A stretch of DNA of 51,150 nt. Origin: Candidatus Bathyarchaeota archaeon JdFR-07 (lineage in GTDB: Archaea; Thermoproteota; Bathyarchaeia; Bathyarchaeales; Bathycorpusculaceae). Positions 43,938 to 51,150 of this stretch are shown in pieces. The stretch is taken from NCBI GenBank assembly GCA_002010975.1, contig MTLU01000026.1, positions 1 to 51,150 on the forward strand, written 5' to 3'. The notes beneath the pieces were generated by a model. That model was given only the letters and a program-made list of their open reading frames with translations. It was not told where the DNA came from and made no database searches. The translations under genes were made by a program, and so were the position numbers. Position 1 is the stretch's first letter. Every line of letters begins with the position of its first letter.

Positions 43938-44231
43938 ATGACACGCAAAACATCCAAAACTACCAGTGACTCAATAGAGGAAACAAGAAAGTCTCATTGC
44001 CGCTACCTAAGAGCCTTAAACAATCCTTTGAGAAGAAAAATCCTAAATGCTCTCAAAGAAGAATGTCTAACCTTCGAAGAGCTACTATCAAAAACCAGCT
44101 TAAAAAGTAACATATTAAAATGGCATTTAGATGTATTAAACCACGACTTTTGTATAGAGAAAGAAATTAAACAAGGGAAAACATATTACAGACTGACTCA
44201 AGAGGGCAAAGTTATTAGCTATTTGGAATAA
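43938..44231 (+). CDS. ArsR-like winged-helix transcription regulator
   Basis: 97 aa. CRYLRALNNPLRRKILNALK is the ArsR-type start helix; LTFEELLSKTSLKSNILKWHLDVLNHD is the HTH; a wing GKTYYRLTQEG follows. There is no CxC metal site in the expected helix, so this is a general ArsR-like regulator rather than a proven metal sensor. It lies 139 bp after the inverted-repeat region and may bind it. No other gene follows before tRNA-Phe on the opposite strand. Confidence 0.78.
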   Translation: MTRKTSKTTSDSIEETRKSHCRYLRALNNPLRRKILNALKEECLTFEELLSKTSLKSNILKWHLDVLNHDFCIEKEIKQGKTYYRLTQEGKVISYLE

Positions 44232-44289
44232 ATTTACCACTGTAACAGCTTTTATTGGCTATATAGCAATGAGTAAAAATTCACAGAAA

Positions 44290-44363
44290 TGCCGAGGGCC
44301 GGGTTTGAACCGGCGACAACCCGGTCTTCAGCCGGGCGCTCTCCCAGGCTGAGCTACCTCGGC
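44290..44363 (-). tRNA. tRNA-Phe (anticodon GAA)
   Basis: Acceptor arms GCCGAGG and CCTCGGC pair fully. Anticodon stem CCCGG/CCGGG with loop CTGAAGA gives GAA. The T arm is GCCGG-TTCAAAC-CCGGC. CCA is not encoded and there is no intron. On the minus strand GCTATAAATT about 26 bp upstream is a good TATA box. Confidence 0.96.
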
Positions 44364-44511
44364 TAGTTTTGGAATGACATCGGATAATTTATAGCTTTTC
44401 TGGATTTATTTGCGTTTCTTAAAGAATACCCCCCTTATTCACACATACAGAGACATTGTTTTAAGCAACTCTAACATGGAGAAACTAAGTGTATTGATAC
44501 ATGAAATTCTG

Positions 44512-45699
44512 TTAATTCGTGGTAGCGGATCTTTTCATTAGAATCTTTGTAGAAGATTGATTTATTATGGTATGGGCCTTATGGAGGGTTAGTTTATCGA
44601 TCAACTGTTTTTCTGTTACGAATTTTTGGAGAATGTTGACATATCTTTCATGGTTATACATCCATTTTCCCTCTTTAAAGTATTGAAATGGAATAATTTC
44701 TCTTGCTGAGTTGTTTAGGTCTTGAATTATGTACTGATAGCTTTCAAGGAAGCCATCCCTGATAAGCTTAGACAAAACTTCTAGGAATGGTCTGAACTCG
44801 GTTCTCGGAAGATATAGACATGCATAGAGTTTGTTCTCACCCATGATTTTGCCAAATGTCTTTACAAAAGGTTTGTCCAGCAGTGTAGAGGTGAAGTTCG
44901 CTAATTTTTCTGACTCAGTAAATCTGAATATAAAATAGGAAAACTCAGAGTTCTCACCGAAATAAAAAATAGTTATCCTAAAGCTTTCTAAAAGTTTTCT
45001 ACCTAAAACGTGTTTATAAAAATGATAACTTACTAATTGAGCGGATATGCCTATTTTTTCTGCCAGCTTTTTGAGGCTGATCGTAGCATCCTTTTCAAGT
45101 TCTTTTATTAAAAGCACATCTGTTTCATCAGCTTTAATTGAAATCTCAGGTGTTTCGAGAAAGTGAAGCGAGGTTACATTCGCGCTTTTGACTTCTTGAA
45201 CCCATCTTTCCCAATCGAAAATCCATGTTTTTGTTTTCTCGTCAAACCATTTACACAATGAAAGGGTAGGATGAAAAAAGGACGTCCAAAAAACTTGTAT
45301 TCTTCTTGCTAAACCTAATCTTTTTATTTCATTAATGAATTGCTCAAATTGCCCGAGCCTTTCCTTGGGTATTGGAAATATTCCAAAGCAACCTTCAAAC
45401 ATGCCATAACCTCTACAGAGAAAAATCCAAAAATCGTTAATTTTTAATGCATCAAGTAAGGCATTTTCATATCCTGGAACCGCCTCAGCAAACACAACCC
45501 CCGTAACGAGTCCTAAGTTTGAGTGGCAAACGTTTATATGAAATCTTAAAAAAGTTTTGAGGTGGATGCGTTTGATCCTTTTGCGCAATGTTTCAGCTGG
45601 AATTTGTAGTTTTCTCGAAACCCCGCTTACATTTCTTGGACCATAGGTCGCTAAGGCCTCGATTGCTTTTAGATCAACCAGGTCAAGCATTTTATGCAT
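44512..45699 (-). CDS. Large Lrp/AsnC-type regulator with two HTH units
   Basis: 395 aa. A first HTH lies at 9-50 (KAIEALATYGPRNVSGVSRKL) and a second near 195-235 (LIKELEKDATISLKKLAEKIG), each followed by a mixed alpha/beta region, so the chain looks like two fused Lrp-like halves. Family knowledge: such tandem AsnC-like proteins are seen in archaea with unknown effectors. A 58-aa secreted-peptide gene lies 56 bp upstream on the same strand, with a strong ribosome site, so the two may form an operon. Confidence 0.72.
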   Translation of the reverse strand: MHKMLDLVDLKAIEALATYGPRNVSGVSRKLQIPAETLRKRIKRIHLKTFLRFHINVCHSNLGLVTGVVFAEAVPGYENALLDALKINDFWIFLCRGYGMFEGCFGIFPIPKERLGQFEQFINEIKRLGLARRIQVFWTSFFHPTLSLCKWFDEKTKTWIFDWERWVQEVKSANVTSLHFLETPEISIKADETDVLLIKELEKDATISLKKLAEKIGISAQLVSYHFYKHVLGRKLLESFRITIFYFGENSEFSYFIFRFTESEKLANFTSTLLDKPFVKTFGKIMGENKLYACLYLPRTEFRPFLEVLSKLIRDGFLESYQYIIQDLNNSAREIIPFQYFKEGKWMYNHERYVNILQKFVTEKQLIDKLTLHKAHTIINQSSTKILMKRSATTN

Positions 45700-45755
45700 A
45701 ATTAACTACCCGTAGCTGTAAATTGTTGGTCATATCTACTTTAAAAATCTACTTA

Positions 45756-45932
45756 TTAAACACCAGTAGGATCGTCCACTGCTCCTCCACCGGTCGGCTC
45801 GATAGCATTGAATAGAGATGTTGACAATGTTATCTTAAGATGATTCGGTACAATGATTGCATTTATTAAGACTATGGTGGTAGCAGTAGCAAAGAAGACT
45901 AGGAACAGCAACAACACAACTTTCAAGTTCAT
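45756..45932 (-). CDS. Predicted 58-aa exported or membrane-anchored peptide
   Basis: ATG 45932 to TAA 45756, with GGAGGTGA five nt before the start, one of the strongest ribosome sites in the window. The N-terminal helix VVLLLFLVFFATATTIVL could be a signal anchor. The exposed tail ends EPTGGGAVDDPTGV. A minus-strand TATA-like ATATAAG lies about 60 bp upstream. It is followed by the double-HTH AsnC-type regulator. Function unknown; a role as signal or regulator partner is only inference. Confidence 0.65.
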   Translation of the reverse strand: MNLKVVLLLFLVFFATATTIVLINAIIVPNHLKITLSTSLFNAIEPTGGGAVDDPTGV

Positions 45933-45998
45933 CACTTCACCTCCTTTTTATTTTTCATCAACAAAATAGAATATTGAGATGGAAAGCAAAAAACTTAT

Positions 45999-46370
45999 AT
46001 GAAATTGTCTTACAGAACTATGTTCTACCCTTTAGGAGTGATAGGGATATCTCTCGACATTGATTCAAGGATACTTGAATGTGTTGACTCTGCTCTAGGA
46101 AAGCTTGGGGAGAACGTTCGACAATCCATTTATTACTATCTAAAAAAGGATTTTATGTTGGAAAAATTTGAAATACCGAGAAAACCTGAAGTTTTTGAAA
46201 GAGCCTTAATATCAATTTTCGGGAAGGAAGGATGTAAAGTTATAGAAAAGATGATTTTAGTTGAAATCAGAAAGAATTTTAGGTTGAAAAGAGTTTTAAG
46301 TTTTAAAAAGGCAATTAAGGTTCTGAGTGATGCTGGAACTTGTAGTAAAAAGCAATTGTTAAATAAATGA
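45999..46370 (+). CDS. Archaeal output-domain-like protein (NitrOD5/DUF3227-like)
   Basis: 123 aa, mainly helical. The block LECVDSALGKLGENVRQSIYYYLKKDF followed in part by FERALISIFGKEGCKVIEKMIL is like archaeal output domains often placed behind HTH or sensor modules. Here it stands alone. It is divergent from the 58-aa peptide gene, with its ATG overlapping that gene's presumed TATA region. The precise role is unknown and the family name is tentative. Confidence 0.55.
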   Translation: MKLSYRTMFYPLGVIGISLDIDSRILECVDSALGKLGENVRQSIYYYLKKDFMLEKFEIPRKPEVFERALISIFGKEGCKVIEKMILVEIRKNFRLKRVLSFKKAIKVLSDAGTCSKKQLLNK

Positions 46371-46594
46371 GATTTCGTTTACAGCTTCATTCACTCCTTC
46401 AAAATAATTATTTTTTCTATTTTCTACGGAGATATCAAAGATTCCTAAACTTAGCGGAAACAAACTTATAGCTCGCTATAGGCTTGATTATGGGCTTATA
46501 TAATAATACGAGCACTATGTTTACTCACATGCAGAGCTCTTTTTATATTCCTTTAACCTCCTTCGAAGCTCAATTCCGGCTGAAGGAAAAAGGC

Positions 46595-46740
46595 TTATAA
46601 AATAAGCGATCAGCATATCTTTCCATGATGAGTCTTCCTAGCCTTTTCTTAAGTGTGCAAGCTTTTCAATGCTTGCTTTATCCAGTTCCGTAGGTTGTGG
46701 TTACGGACTCTCCGAAGGTCACATGGCAAAATAGTGAACT
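46595..46740 (+). other. Possible transcribed non-coding segment with promoter and hairpins
   Basis: Within the 408-bp gap 46371-46778, TTATAAAATA (46595-46604) with purine-rich AAGG upstream looks like a TATA promoter. About 25 bp later the sequence has two stem-loops: CAAGC/GCTTG (46658-46675) and CCGTA/TACGG (46688-46706). No convincing reading frame fits. An ncRNA is possible but not identified; the rest of the gap shows nothing clear. Confidence 0.3.
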
Positions 46741-46749
46741 TCAGATTTC

Positions 46750-46788
46750 AAAAAAGGAGGGAAACATGTGTGAAAGCATCAACGATGC
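46750..46788 (-). terminator. Terminator candidate of the surface-protein gene
   Basis: On the minus strand the hairpin GCATC-GTT-GATGC overlaps the stop codon, and a run of six T follows about 20 nt later (plus positions 46750-46755). The hairpin is small; the T-run alone may be the signal in archaea. Confidence 0.35.
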
Positions 46789-49091
46789 GTTTTCTTTGAT
46801 AAGATGGCAGCAATTATTGAGAAAACCATGAATACTGATAGGGTCAGAATGTACGGAAATTCTGGTATTGCCCATGTACCCTTTATTTGGAGTGTGTTAG
46901 TGCTGTGAGTGTAGGGAATGTATATGAATGTATGTGTCTTGTTTCCAGTTATGCTGCATGATGCAGTATATTCAGTACTGTTGAGATATATAGCCCATGG
47001 TTCGCCTCGCAGAAGATCCTTAGGAATTGTAACATTGCAATACCCCGTCTTGCCAGCGGGTCCTGTCACATTGAAACTTATTTGCTTCAGGGGCTCGCTG
47101 AAATTGAAACTAGTTATCGTAGAGTTGCTCGCTACGGTGATGTTGAATGCATATCCATCCTTAGCGGTGAAAACGGCTGGCCACATGTTAGTCGCCGTAA
47201 TTCTCCATAGCATCGACATGTTCATATAATAATGCGTCATGTTAACCGTGTACGACATCGCAAAGGACATGATCTCTTCGCATATAACTCCTGTCTTTTT
47301 GTCCCAGTAGAAACTCATGTTCATAGTGCCGTACGTAACGTTGCCAATTATTATGGGATATGTAATGTTTACATAATTAACTTCTCTATTTGCTCCTGCG
47401 TAACGCCTTATGATAGTGCCATTTATGGTGAGCCTTAAGGGCTCCTCAGTATACCACGTTAGATTTCCTGGAATTTTATCACCCGAACTGAGGTTTGAAG
47501 GGATTATTCCAACGCTGAGGTTTCCTTCACCTGTCGCTATATTTCCCCACATCACATCTGTTCGTTCTGTTCCATTTGCATAGATGGTGGTTGATCGAAC
47601 TGTAAGATTGCCGTCTGAAACGCTAAGAATCTTCATATCGGACCAAGACATGTTCATTTCTGAGGGTGGTTCTTCATATCCAGGCATGTTTGACGCATAC
47701 TCGAAAGAAACTTCACCGTATCCAGCCCAGTCACCGGCTTTAACACCCACTTTGACTGGAGGCGCTGTGCCTACAACTGCTCTGATCATAAAGTCGCTGT
47801 ATGTCTCTTGGCTCCAAACTGTTCCGTTATACCGCCAGCTTCGACCGGACGGACTGGTTCTATCCTCTCCGAGATCTGGATTGTATCCATTGATCCACTC
47901 CATTCCAAGATAGAAATCAATGCCTTCTTCTATGCTTATGCCATATGAAGAAAGGTCAACATCAAACCATCCTTCAGAGGTTGGTGTCACATTAAAGGGG
48001 ACTATCAGACCGTTTCGGTTTATGTCCATCACATGGACTTTGAAAGTGTCTGATGGGGAAAAATAAAGGTCATATATGTAATAGCGGGCAGTGAGGAGCA
48101 CACCTGAAAGGAGTGGCGTAAACCTTACCGCGTCTATATACCCTGCACTTTCTGAATGCCATTGAGGTGTTCCGTGATCGTAAGTGTACTCTATTGTTTT
48201 TGCACTTCCTACGGCTCTTAAAACTCCATTACCCGAAACGGTCACTGTGGTTGAAGGTGTGTTTTCATCTGAGACGGCGATGTCACCAGTTGTTTCCCAT
48301 CGAACAAACGTGTAGCCGCTGCTATATGTAACGGTGTAACTGCCGTTAACGACATCCACATCAGTAGGAAGCGAGAAAGTGTAACCTGCAAAGGTTATAA
48401 GCCCTAGATTGGATGTAGCTCCTGTGTCCTGGACAGATTCAAGGTGAACCATAAAAACTGGTTCTGTAGAGTATTCAACTTCCAATTTTGGCTTGTTACC
48501 TCCATCTTTAGAGTTGAAAACAGCGTACCCGTCTCCTGTCTTACTTTCAAACTTTATCACTTCAGTTAGCTTTCCCGCTGAGAATGCCTTTCTTACATCT
48601 TCCGTTACATTCCATGACTTGTACACATCTACGTAGTAAATGATAGAAAAAGACCAACTGTCTGTTACTTCTGTATCGAAACTTGGCTTGCTGTTCCATG
48701 TAATTCCAAGCTCTGTCCAAGAATTATTTGAACAGTAATATGCACCAATAGTGTCGGCTGGATACCAGTATATGTCTCCGCCTGTTGATGAAAGATATAG
48801 ACTGAGCTTAGCCGATATTATGTTGGCCTCTGAAGGTATGCTGGACAAGTCGAACATGACGTATACAAAGTTTTGTTCTGAATTGGCACCTACATACATA
48901 TTACCTTCGGCGCCATAGTTTGTGTCTGGACTGGAAGAGTTTACGTAAGAATCTGCCACCGAATAGAGCGTCGTGGTTGTAGAGCCAATGGCTGGACTTG
49001 CTTTAACAATGGAAATTGAGAAGCATACTGGCATTAAAATCAAAAGCAGAATGTATAGAAGCAAAATTTTCTTTTTTAACAGATTGTTCAC
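46779..49091 (-). CDS. Secreted surface protein with DNRLRE domain and PEFP C-terminal anchor
   Basis: 770 aa. A Sec signal peptide (residues 1-32: KKKILLLYILLLILMPVCF, cleaved near KASPA) is followed by a DNRLRE-type beta domain at about 38-210 (DSYVNSSSPDTNYG; GNMYVGANS; YVMFDLSSIP). Beta-sandwich repeats and many N-x-S/T sites follow, so N-glycosylation is likely. The C-terminus is IPEFPYILTLSVFMVFSIIA followed by KKTHR: motif, membrane helix, basic tail, as in archaeal sorting signals. A TATA-like CTTAAAAG is just upstream, suggesting a near-leaderless mRNA. It may bind polysaccharide or other cells. Confidence 0.8.
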   Translation of the reverse strand: MNNLLKKKILLLYILLLILMPVCFSISIVKASPAIGSTTTTLYSVADSYVNSSSPDTNYGAEGNMYVGANSEQNFVYVMFDLSSIPSEANIISAKLSLYLSSTGGDIYWYPADTIGAYYCSNNSWTELGITWNSKPSFDTEVTDSWSFSIIYYVDVYKSWNVTEDVRKAFSAGKLTEVIKFESKTGDGYAVFNSKDGGNKPKLEVEYSTEPVFMVHLESVQDTGATSNLGLITFAGYTFSLPTDVDVVNGSYTVTYSSGYTFVRWETTGDIAVSDENTPSTTVTVSGNGVLRAVGSAKTIEYTYDHGTPQWHSESAGYIDAVRFTPLLSGVLLTARYYIYDLYFSPSDTFKVHVMDINRNGLIVPFNVTPTSEGWFDVDLSSYGISIEEGIDFYLGMEWINGYNPDLGEDRTSPSGRSWRYNGTVWSQETYSDFMIRAVVGTAPPVKVGVKAGDWAGYGEVSFEYASNMPGYEEPPSEMNMSWSDMKILSVSDGNLTVRSTTIYANGTERTDVMWGNIATGEGNLSVGIIPSNLSSGDKIPGNLTWYTEEPLRLTINGTIIRRYAGANREVNYVNITYPIIIGNVTYGTMNMSFYWDKKTGVICEEIMSFAMSYTVNMTHYYMNMSMLWRITATNMWPAVFTAKDGYAFNITVASNSTITSFNFSEPLKQISFNVTGPAGKTGYCNVTIPKDLLRGEPWAIYLNSTEYTASCSITGNKTHTFIYIPYTHSTNTLQIKGTWAIPEFPYILTLSVFMVFSIIAAILSKKTHR

Positions 49092-49343
49092 GGCGGTCTG
49101 TATAAATCGGGAAAGGACTTTTAAGCTTTTTCATAGCTCAACAGAATATTATGGATACTACTGGTTTAACTACAAGCTTTAATTTATCTAAATCTGAGGG
49201 TTTCTGTTTTAAAATGGCAAATTACGCCTTTCCAGCAGATCGCTTTACACTGGGAATAACGACACACTGTTGTTACTTGTCGCATTCGACAAAAAATCAC
49301 TCATATTTACCTGGCATATTATCAACTCAAAATAGCGAAACCA

Positions 49344-49450
49344 TTTTTAAGTTTTCCGAATGAAATATAGGGACAAGGTGCAAGTTTTAGTTATTTCTTC
49401 CTTTGGGGAGAAGGGAGAAGGAAAAAGTAACTTGAATTTCCACTTGCACC
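49344..49450 (+). ncRNA. Predicted long stem-loop RNA with its own promoter
   Basis: TTTTTAAG (49344-49351) could be a TATA box, and transcription would start near 49371. From 49377 to 49450 the ends GGTGCAAG and CTTGCACC pair perfectly, and an inner arm TTATTTCTTCCTT/AAGGAAAAAGTAA extends the stem with one mismatch and one G-T pair. A purine-rich loop TGGGGAGAAGGG sits on top. No reading frame. Not a known ncRNA by eye. The DNA from 49092 to 49343 shows nothing clear beyond the promoter side of the surface-protein gene. Confidence 0.4.
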
Positions 49451-49552
49451 CAAAGTTGTTAGGCGGAGGTACTAGAAAAATTTTATGAAACATTGTTTTA
49501 GTTTAAATTATGCTCTTCACTATGATCCGTGTTAAGTTATTGATGGAGGGGG

Positions 49553-49696
49553 TTAATGCAGAATGAAACTAGCGTTAACACGTAAGAAATAGGTTAAAAA
49601 GTAGCCGACTGAAGCAAAGGCTAGCAAGCACAAAGCTAGGTAAACCTTCTTTACCTTCTTGTGTTCAAGATTTTCCAAATCTTCTGGGTTTTTCAA
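49553..49696 (-). CDS. Predicted 47-aa single-span membrane peptide
   Basis: TTG 49696 to TAA 49553, with GGAG seven nt before the start. A charged N-terminal part rich in Glu and Lys (NPEDLENLEHKKVKK) leads into one hydrophobic helix (VYLALCLLAFASVGYFLTYF) and a short end. The pattern of a charged head, a helix and an Arg flank is a credible small membrane protein. It is 106 bp from the tRNA-Val on the other strand. Function unknown. Confidence 0.5.
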   Translation of the reverse strand: MKNPEDLENLEHKKVKKVYLALCLLAFASVGYFLTYFLRVNASFILH

Positions 49697-49802
49697 ATTT
49701 GTTCTCCGTGTTTCATTTAGAGCTTGATAAGGAAAGATTTTATGAAAACGAAATACTTATTCAGCTTCTACCTTCAAATCTATATTAGTGTCTCTAGAAG
49801 TA

Positions 49803-49877
49803 GGGCCTGTAGTCTAGCTTGGCTAGGACGTCGCCCTCACGCGGCGAAGGTCGCCGGTTCAAATCCGGCCGGGCCCA
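49803..49877 (+). tRNA. tRNA-Val (anticodon CAC)
   Basis: Acceptor arms GGGCCTG and CGGGCCC pair (one G-T). Anticodon stem TCGCC/GGCGA with loop CTCACGC gives CAC. The T arm is GCCGG-TTCAAAT-CCGGC. CCA is not encoded and no intron is seen. CTATATTA about 22 bp upstream may be the TATA box. Confidence 0.94.
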
Positions 49878-50022
49878 TTATTCATATATTTTTATTTTTT
49901 ATCAAAAAATGCGCTTTTTGGATTTTAAAGATTGAATTGATTAAATGTCTAGGTTTATAAGACTAAAAATTAATTAGAAACCGCTTTGTAAGTCATTATT
50001 TGCTTTCATAGTGAAGGATTAG

Positions 50023-50745
50023 ATGTTTCCAATAAAAGACTTGAATAGGCCCTTGAAAACGCCGCATGTGAATCGTTTGCTTTTAGTGGTAAACATTGTA
50101 ATTTTTGCCGTTTATTGGCTTTCCAGTGAAAATATTTTCTTAAGTAGACGGTTTGCTTCGAATATTGAAGAAAATTTTGTGATGATACCAGAAAATATTA
50201 TGCAAGGACGGCAACTTTACACTTTGTTTACGTCCATGTTTATGCATGCTGGATGGCTTCACCTTTTGGGTAATATACTTTACTTATACATTTTTGGAGA
50301 CAATGTTGAAGACGTTTTTGGCCATGGTGGTTATTTGATTTTTTATATAATTTCGGGGCTGGTTGCTTCTTTAACACATATAATAAGCGTCTTGTTTGCT
50401 CCTGAAATAGATAATTTAATAGGTGTTCCTCAAGTATCAGACTTAACAATAGGTGTTGTGGGAGCTTCTGGTGCAATTTCAGCTGTGCTAGGCGCCTATC
50501 TCGTGTTCTATCCAACTGCAAGAATCCTGACTGCTGTTTTTTATGGGTGGGTGATAATAGTGCCATTGCCTGCAATTTTCTTTTTGGGCTTTTGGTTTCT
50601 AATGCAATGGCTTCTCGTATTTTTTGATATTACTGGCGGGGTTGCTTATTGGGCTCATATAGGCGGATTTATAGCTGGGATGATTTTTGCGTTAGTTTTT
50701 GGTCGTGGAAGAAAGAAAACCGGGGATTCACAGCTTGGTTTTTAG
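50023..50745 (+). CDS. Rhomboid family intramembrane serine protease
   Basis: 240 aa with six or seven membrane helices. The active serine is S149 in VVGASGAIS, with H212 in AHIGGFIAG, and N84 in HLLGN as the oxyanion helper. Family knowledge: rhomboids cut transmembrane segments within the membrane. Possible local substrates with single helices are the short membrane peptides and the anchored surface protein in this window, but no evidence links them. The end is basic (GRGRKKTG). Confidence 0.93.
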   Translation: MFPIKDLNRPLKTPHVNRLLLVVNIVIFAVYWLSSENIFLSRRFASNIEENFVMIPENIMQGRQLYTLFTSMFMHAGWLHLLGNILYLYIFGDNVEDVFGHGGYLIFYIISGLVASLTHIISVLFAPEIDNLIGVPQVSDLTIGVVGASGAISAVLGAYLVFYPTARILTAVFYGWVIIVPLPAIFFLGFWFLMQWLLVFFDITGGVAYWAHIGGFIAGMIFALVFGRGRKKTGDSQLGF

Positions 50746-50874
50746 TTAAAAAATTTTGGAGGAAAAGGGGTCTGTCCGTCATGAGTTCCTCATCTGCATA
50801 AATCAGACTGGGACGGCTACATCATCCCCCAAGAAATAAATAGAGAAGACCTAGAATAAGATTTCTGCGCGAAA

Positions 50875-51150
50875 CTATTGCTTTAGCTTCTTATATAATG
50901 CCTTTATTGTCCCCGAAACATTCAAAACATGTATTGCAACAGGTTTTTCAGCTATTTCTGTTATCGATGCAATTGCTGCCCGAATATTTTCAACAGCTGT
51001 ATGAACTACGCGTATCAATGCAAACCGTTTTTCCGCATCATAATCAATTAGTGCCAAACCTGTTTTGCTTGCACCATATTCCCCATAAAGCTTTAAAAGG
51101 GCATTCCATAGAGCATTCATAAACTCTCCTGAGCTAAAGGTTTCCGTAGA
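50875..51150 (-). CDS. rnp2: RNase P protein component Pop5 (Rnp2), 5' end outside the window
   Basis: The visible 91 codons have ALWNALLKLYGEYGASKTGL and IRVVHTAVENIRAAIASITEI and end HVLNVSGTIKALYKKLKQ, a close fit to archaeal Pop5. An ATG at 51120 exists, but the frame stays open to 51150 and the family has an N-terminal strand before this point, so the true start is almost surely beyond the edge. Family knowledge: Pop5 pairs with Rpp30 and activates the catalytic RNA. The RNA gene is also in this window, about 39 kb away. Confidence 0.88.
   Translation of the reverse strand, partial: STETFSSGEFMNALWNALLKLYGEYGASKTGLALIDYDAEKRFALIRVVHTAVENIRAAIASITEIAEKPVAIHVLNVSGTIKALYKKLKQ

Noticed and set aside
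46625-46700. C/D box sRNA starting at ATGATGA
   Set aside because: No D box (CTGA) at a suitable distance and no terminal stem.
46766-46831. 21-aa frame behind a strong GGAGGG
   Set aside because: The purine run is the complement of the presumed T-run terminator of the surface-protein gene, and the frame overlaps that gene's end.
49151-49363. 70-codon plus-strand frame starting ATG
   Set aside because: No ribosome site, no family pattern and odd composition; treated as non-coding DNA before the stem-loop.
49543-49585. GGAGGGGG followed by ATG on the plus strand, and an 8-bp inverted repeat CGTGTTAA/TTAACACG
   Set aside because: The frames after it are under ten codons. The opposite strand has a better small gene, and the inverted repeat overlaps its coding part.

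Overview
The window is archaeal chromosomal DNA, AT-rich and densely coded. The evidence is archaeal-type AlaRS and LeuRS, Pelota, TiaS, aIF1A, tRNA-splicing endonuclease EndA, RNase P subunit Pop5, an archaeal RNase P RNA, Tsr3, a NIP7 homologue, and TATA-type promoters. Gene content fits a TACK-type lineage, perhaps Bathyarchaeia; that placement is inference, not something shown by a marker here.

Region 1 (1-6.8 kb) is a defence island. A HEPN/nucleotidyltransferase toxin-antitoxin (TA) pair opens it. A type I-A-like CRISPR adaptation cassette follows on the minus strand in the order csa1, cas1, cas2, cas4. A UPF0175/PIN (VapC-like) TA pair, with its own promoter and a dyad operator candidate, sits between cas2 and cas4. 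Divergent from csa1 is an array of 20 repeats of 37 bp and 19 spacers, then a 56-aa multi-CxxC protein. No interference (effector) genes are visible.

Region 2 (7-23 kb) is mainly RNA and ribosome housekeeping: pelota, a TtuA/NcsA-like tRNA thiolase, a Fap7-like kinase, RNase P RNA, Tsr3, NAD(P)HX repair and TiaS. It also holds a ZIP transporter, a LysE exporter and a macrodomain protein. A three-gene FAD/Fe-S operon resembles 2-hydroxyacid (lactate or glycolate) oxidases that pass electrons to heterodisulfide-reductase-type CCG proteins.

Region 3 (23-37 kb) holds alaS, leuS, a tRNA-Arg with a probable 15-nt D-loop intron, a GfcR-like regulator, an Endo III-like glycosylase, the run mtnA-endA-hisS, a NSUN methylase paired with a NIP7 homologue, and a split LysO lysine exporter. 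The EndA lacks the expected catalytic histidine, which is notable next to a non-canonical intron.

Region 4 (37-51 kb) has three more tRNAs (Gly, Phe, Val), a DEAD-box helicase followed by aIF1A, membrane transporters, a low-molecular-weight phosphatase, several regulators, a 770-aa secreted DNRLRE-type surface protein with a PEFP C-terminal anchor, a rhomboid protease and the partial gene for Pop5. Three short membrane-peptide genes (47-58 aa) and one long stem-loop with its own promoter lie in gaps that would usually be left blank.
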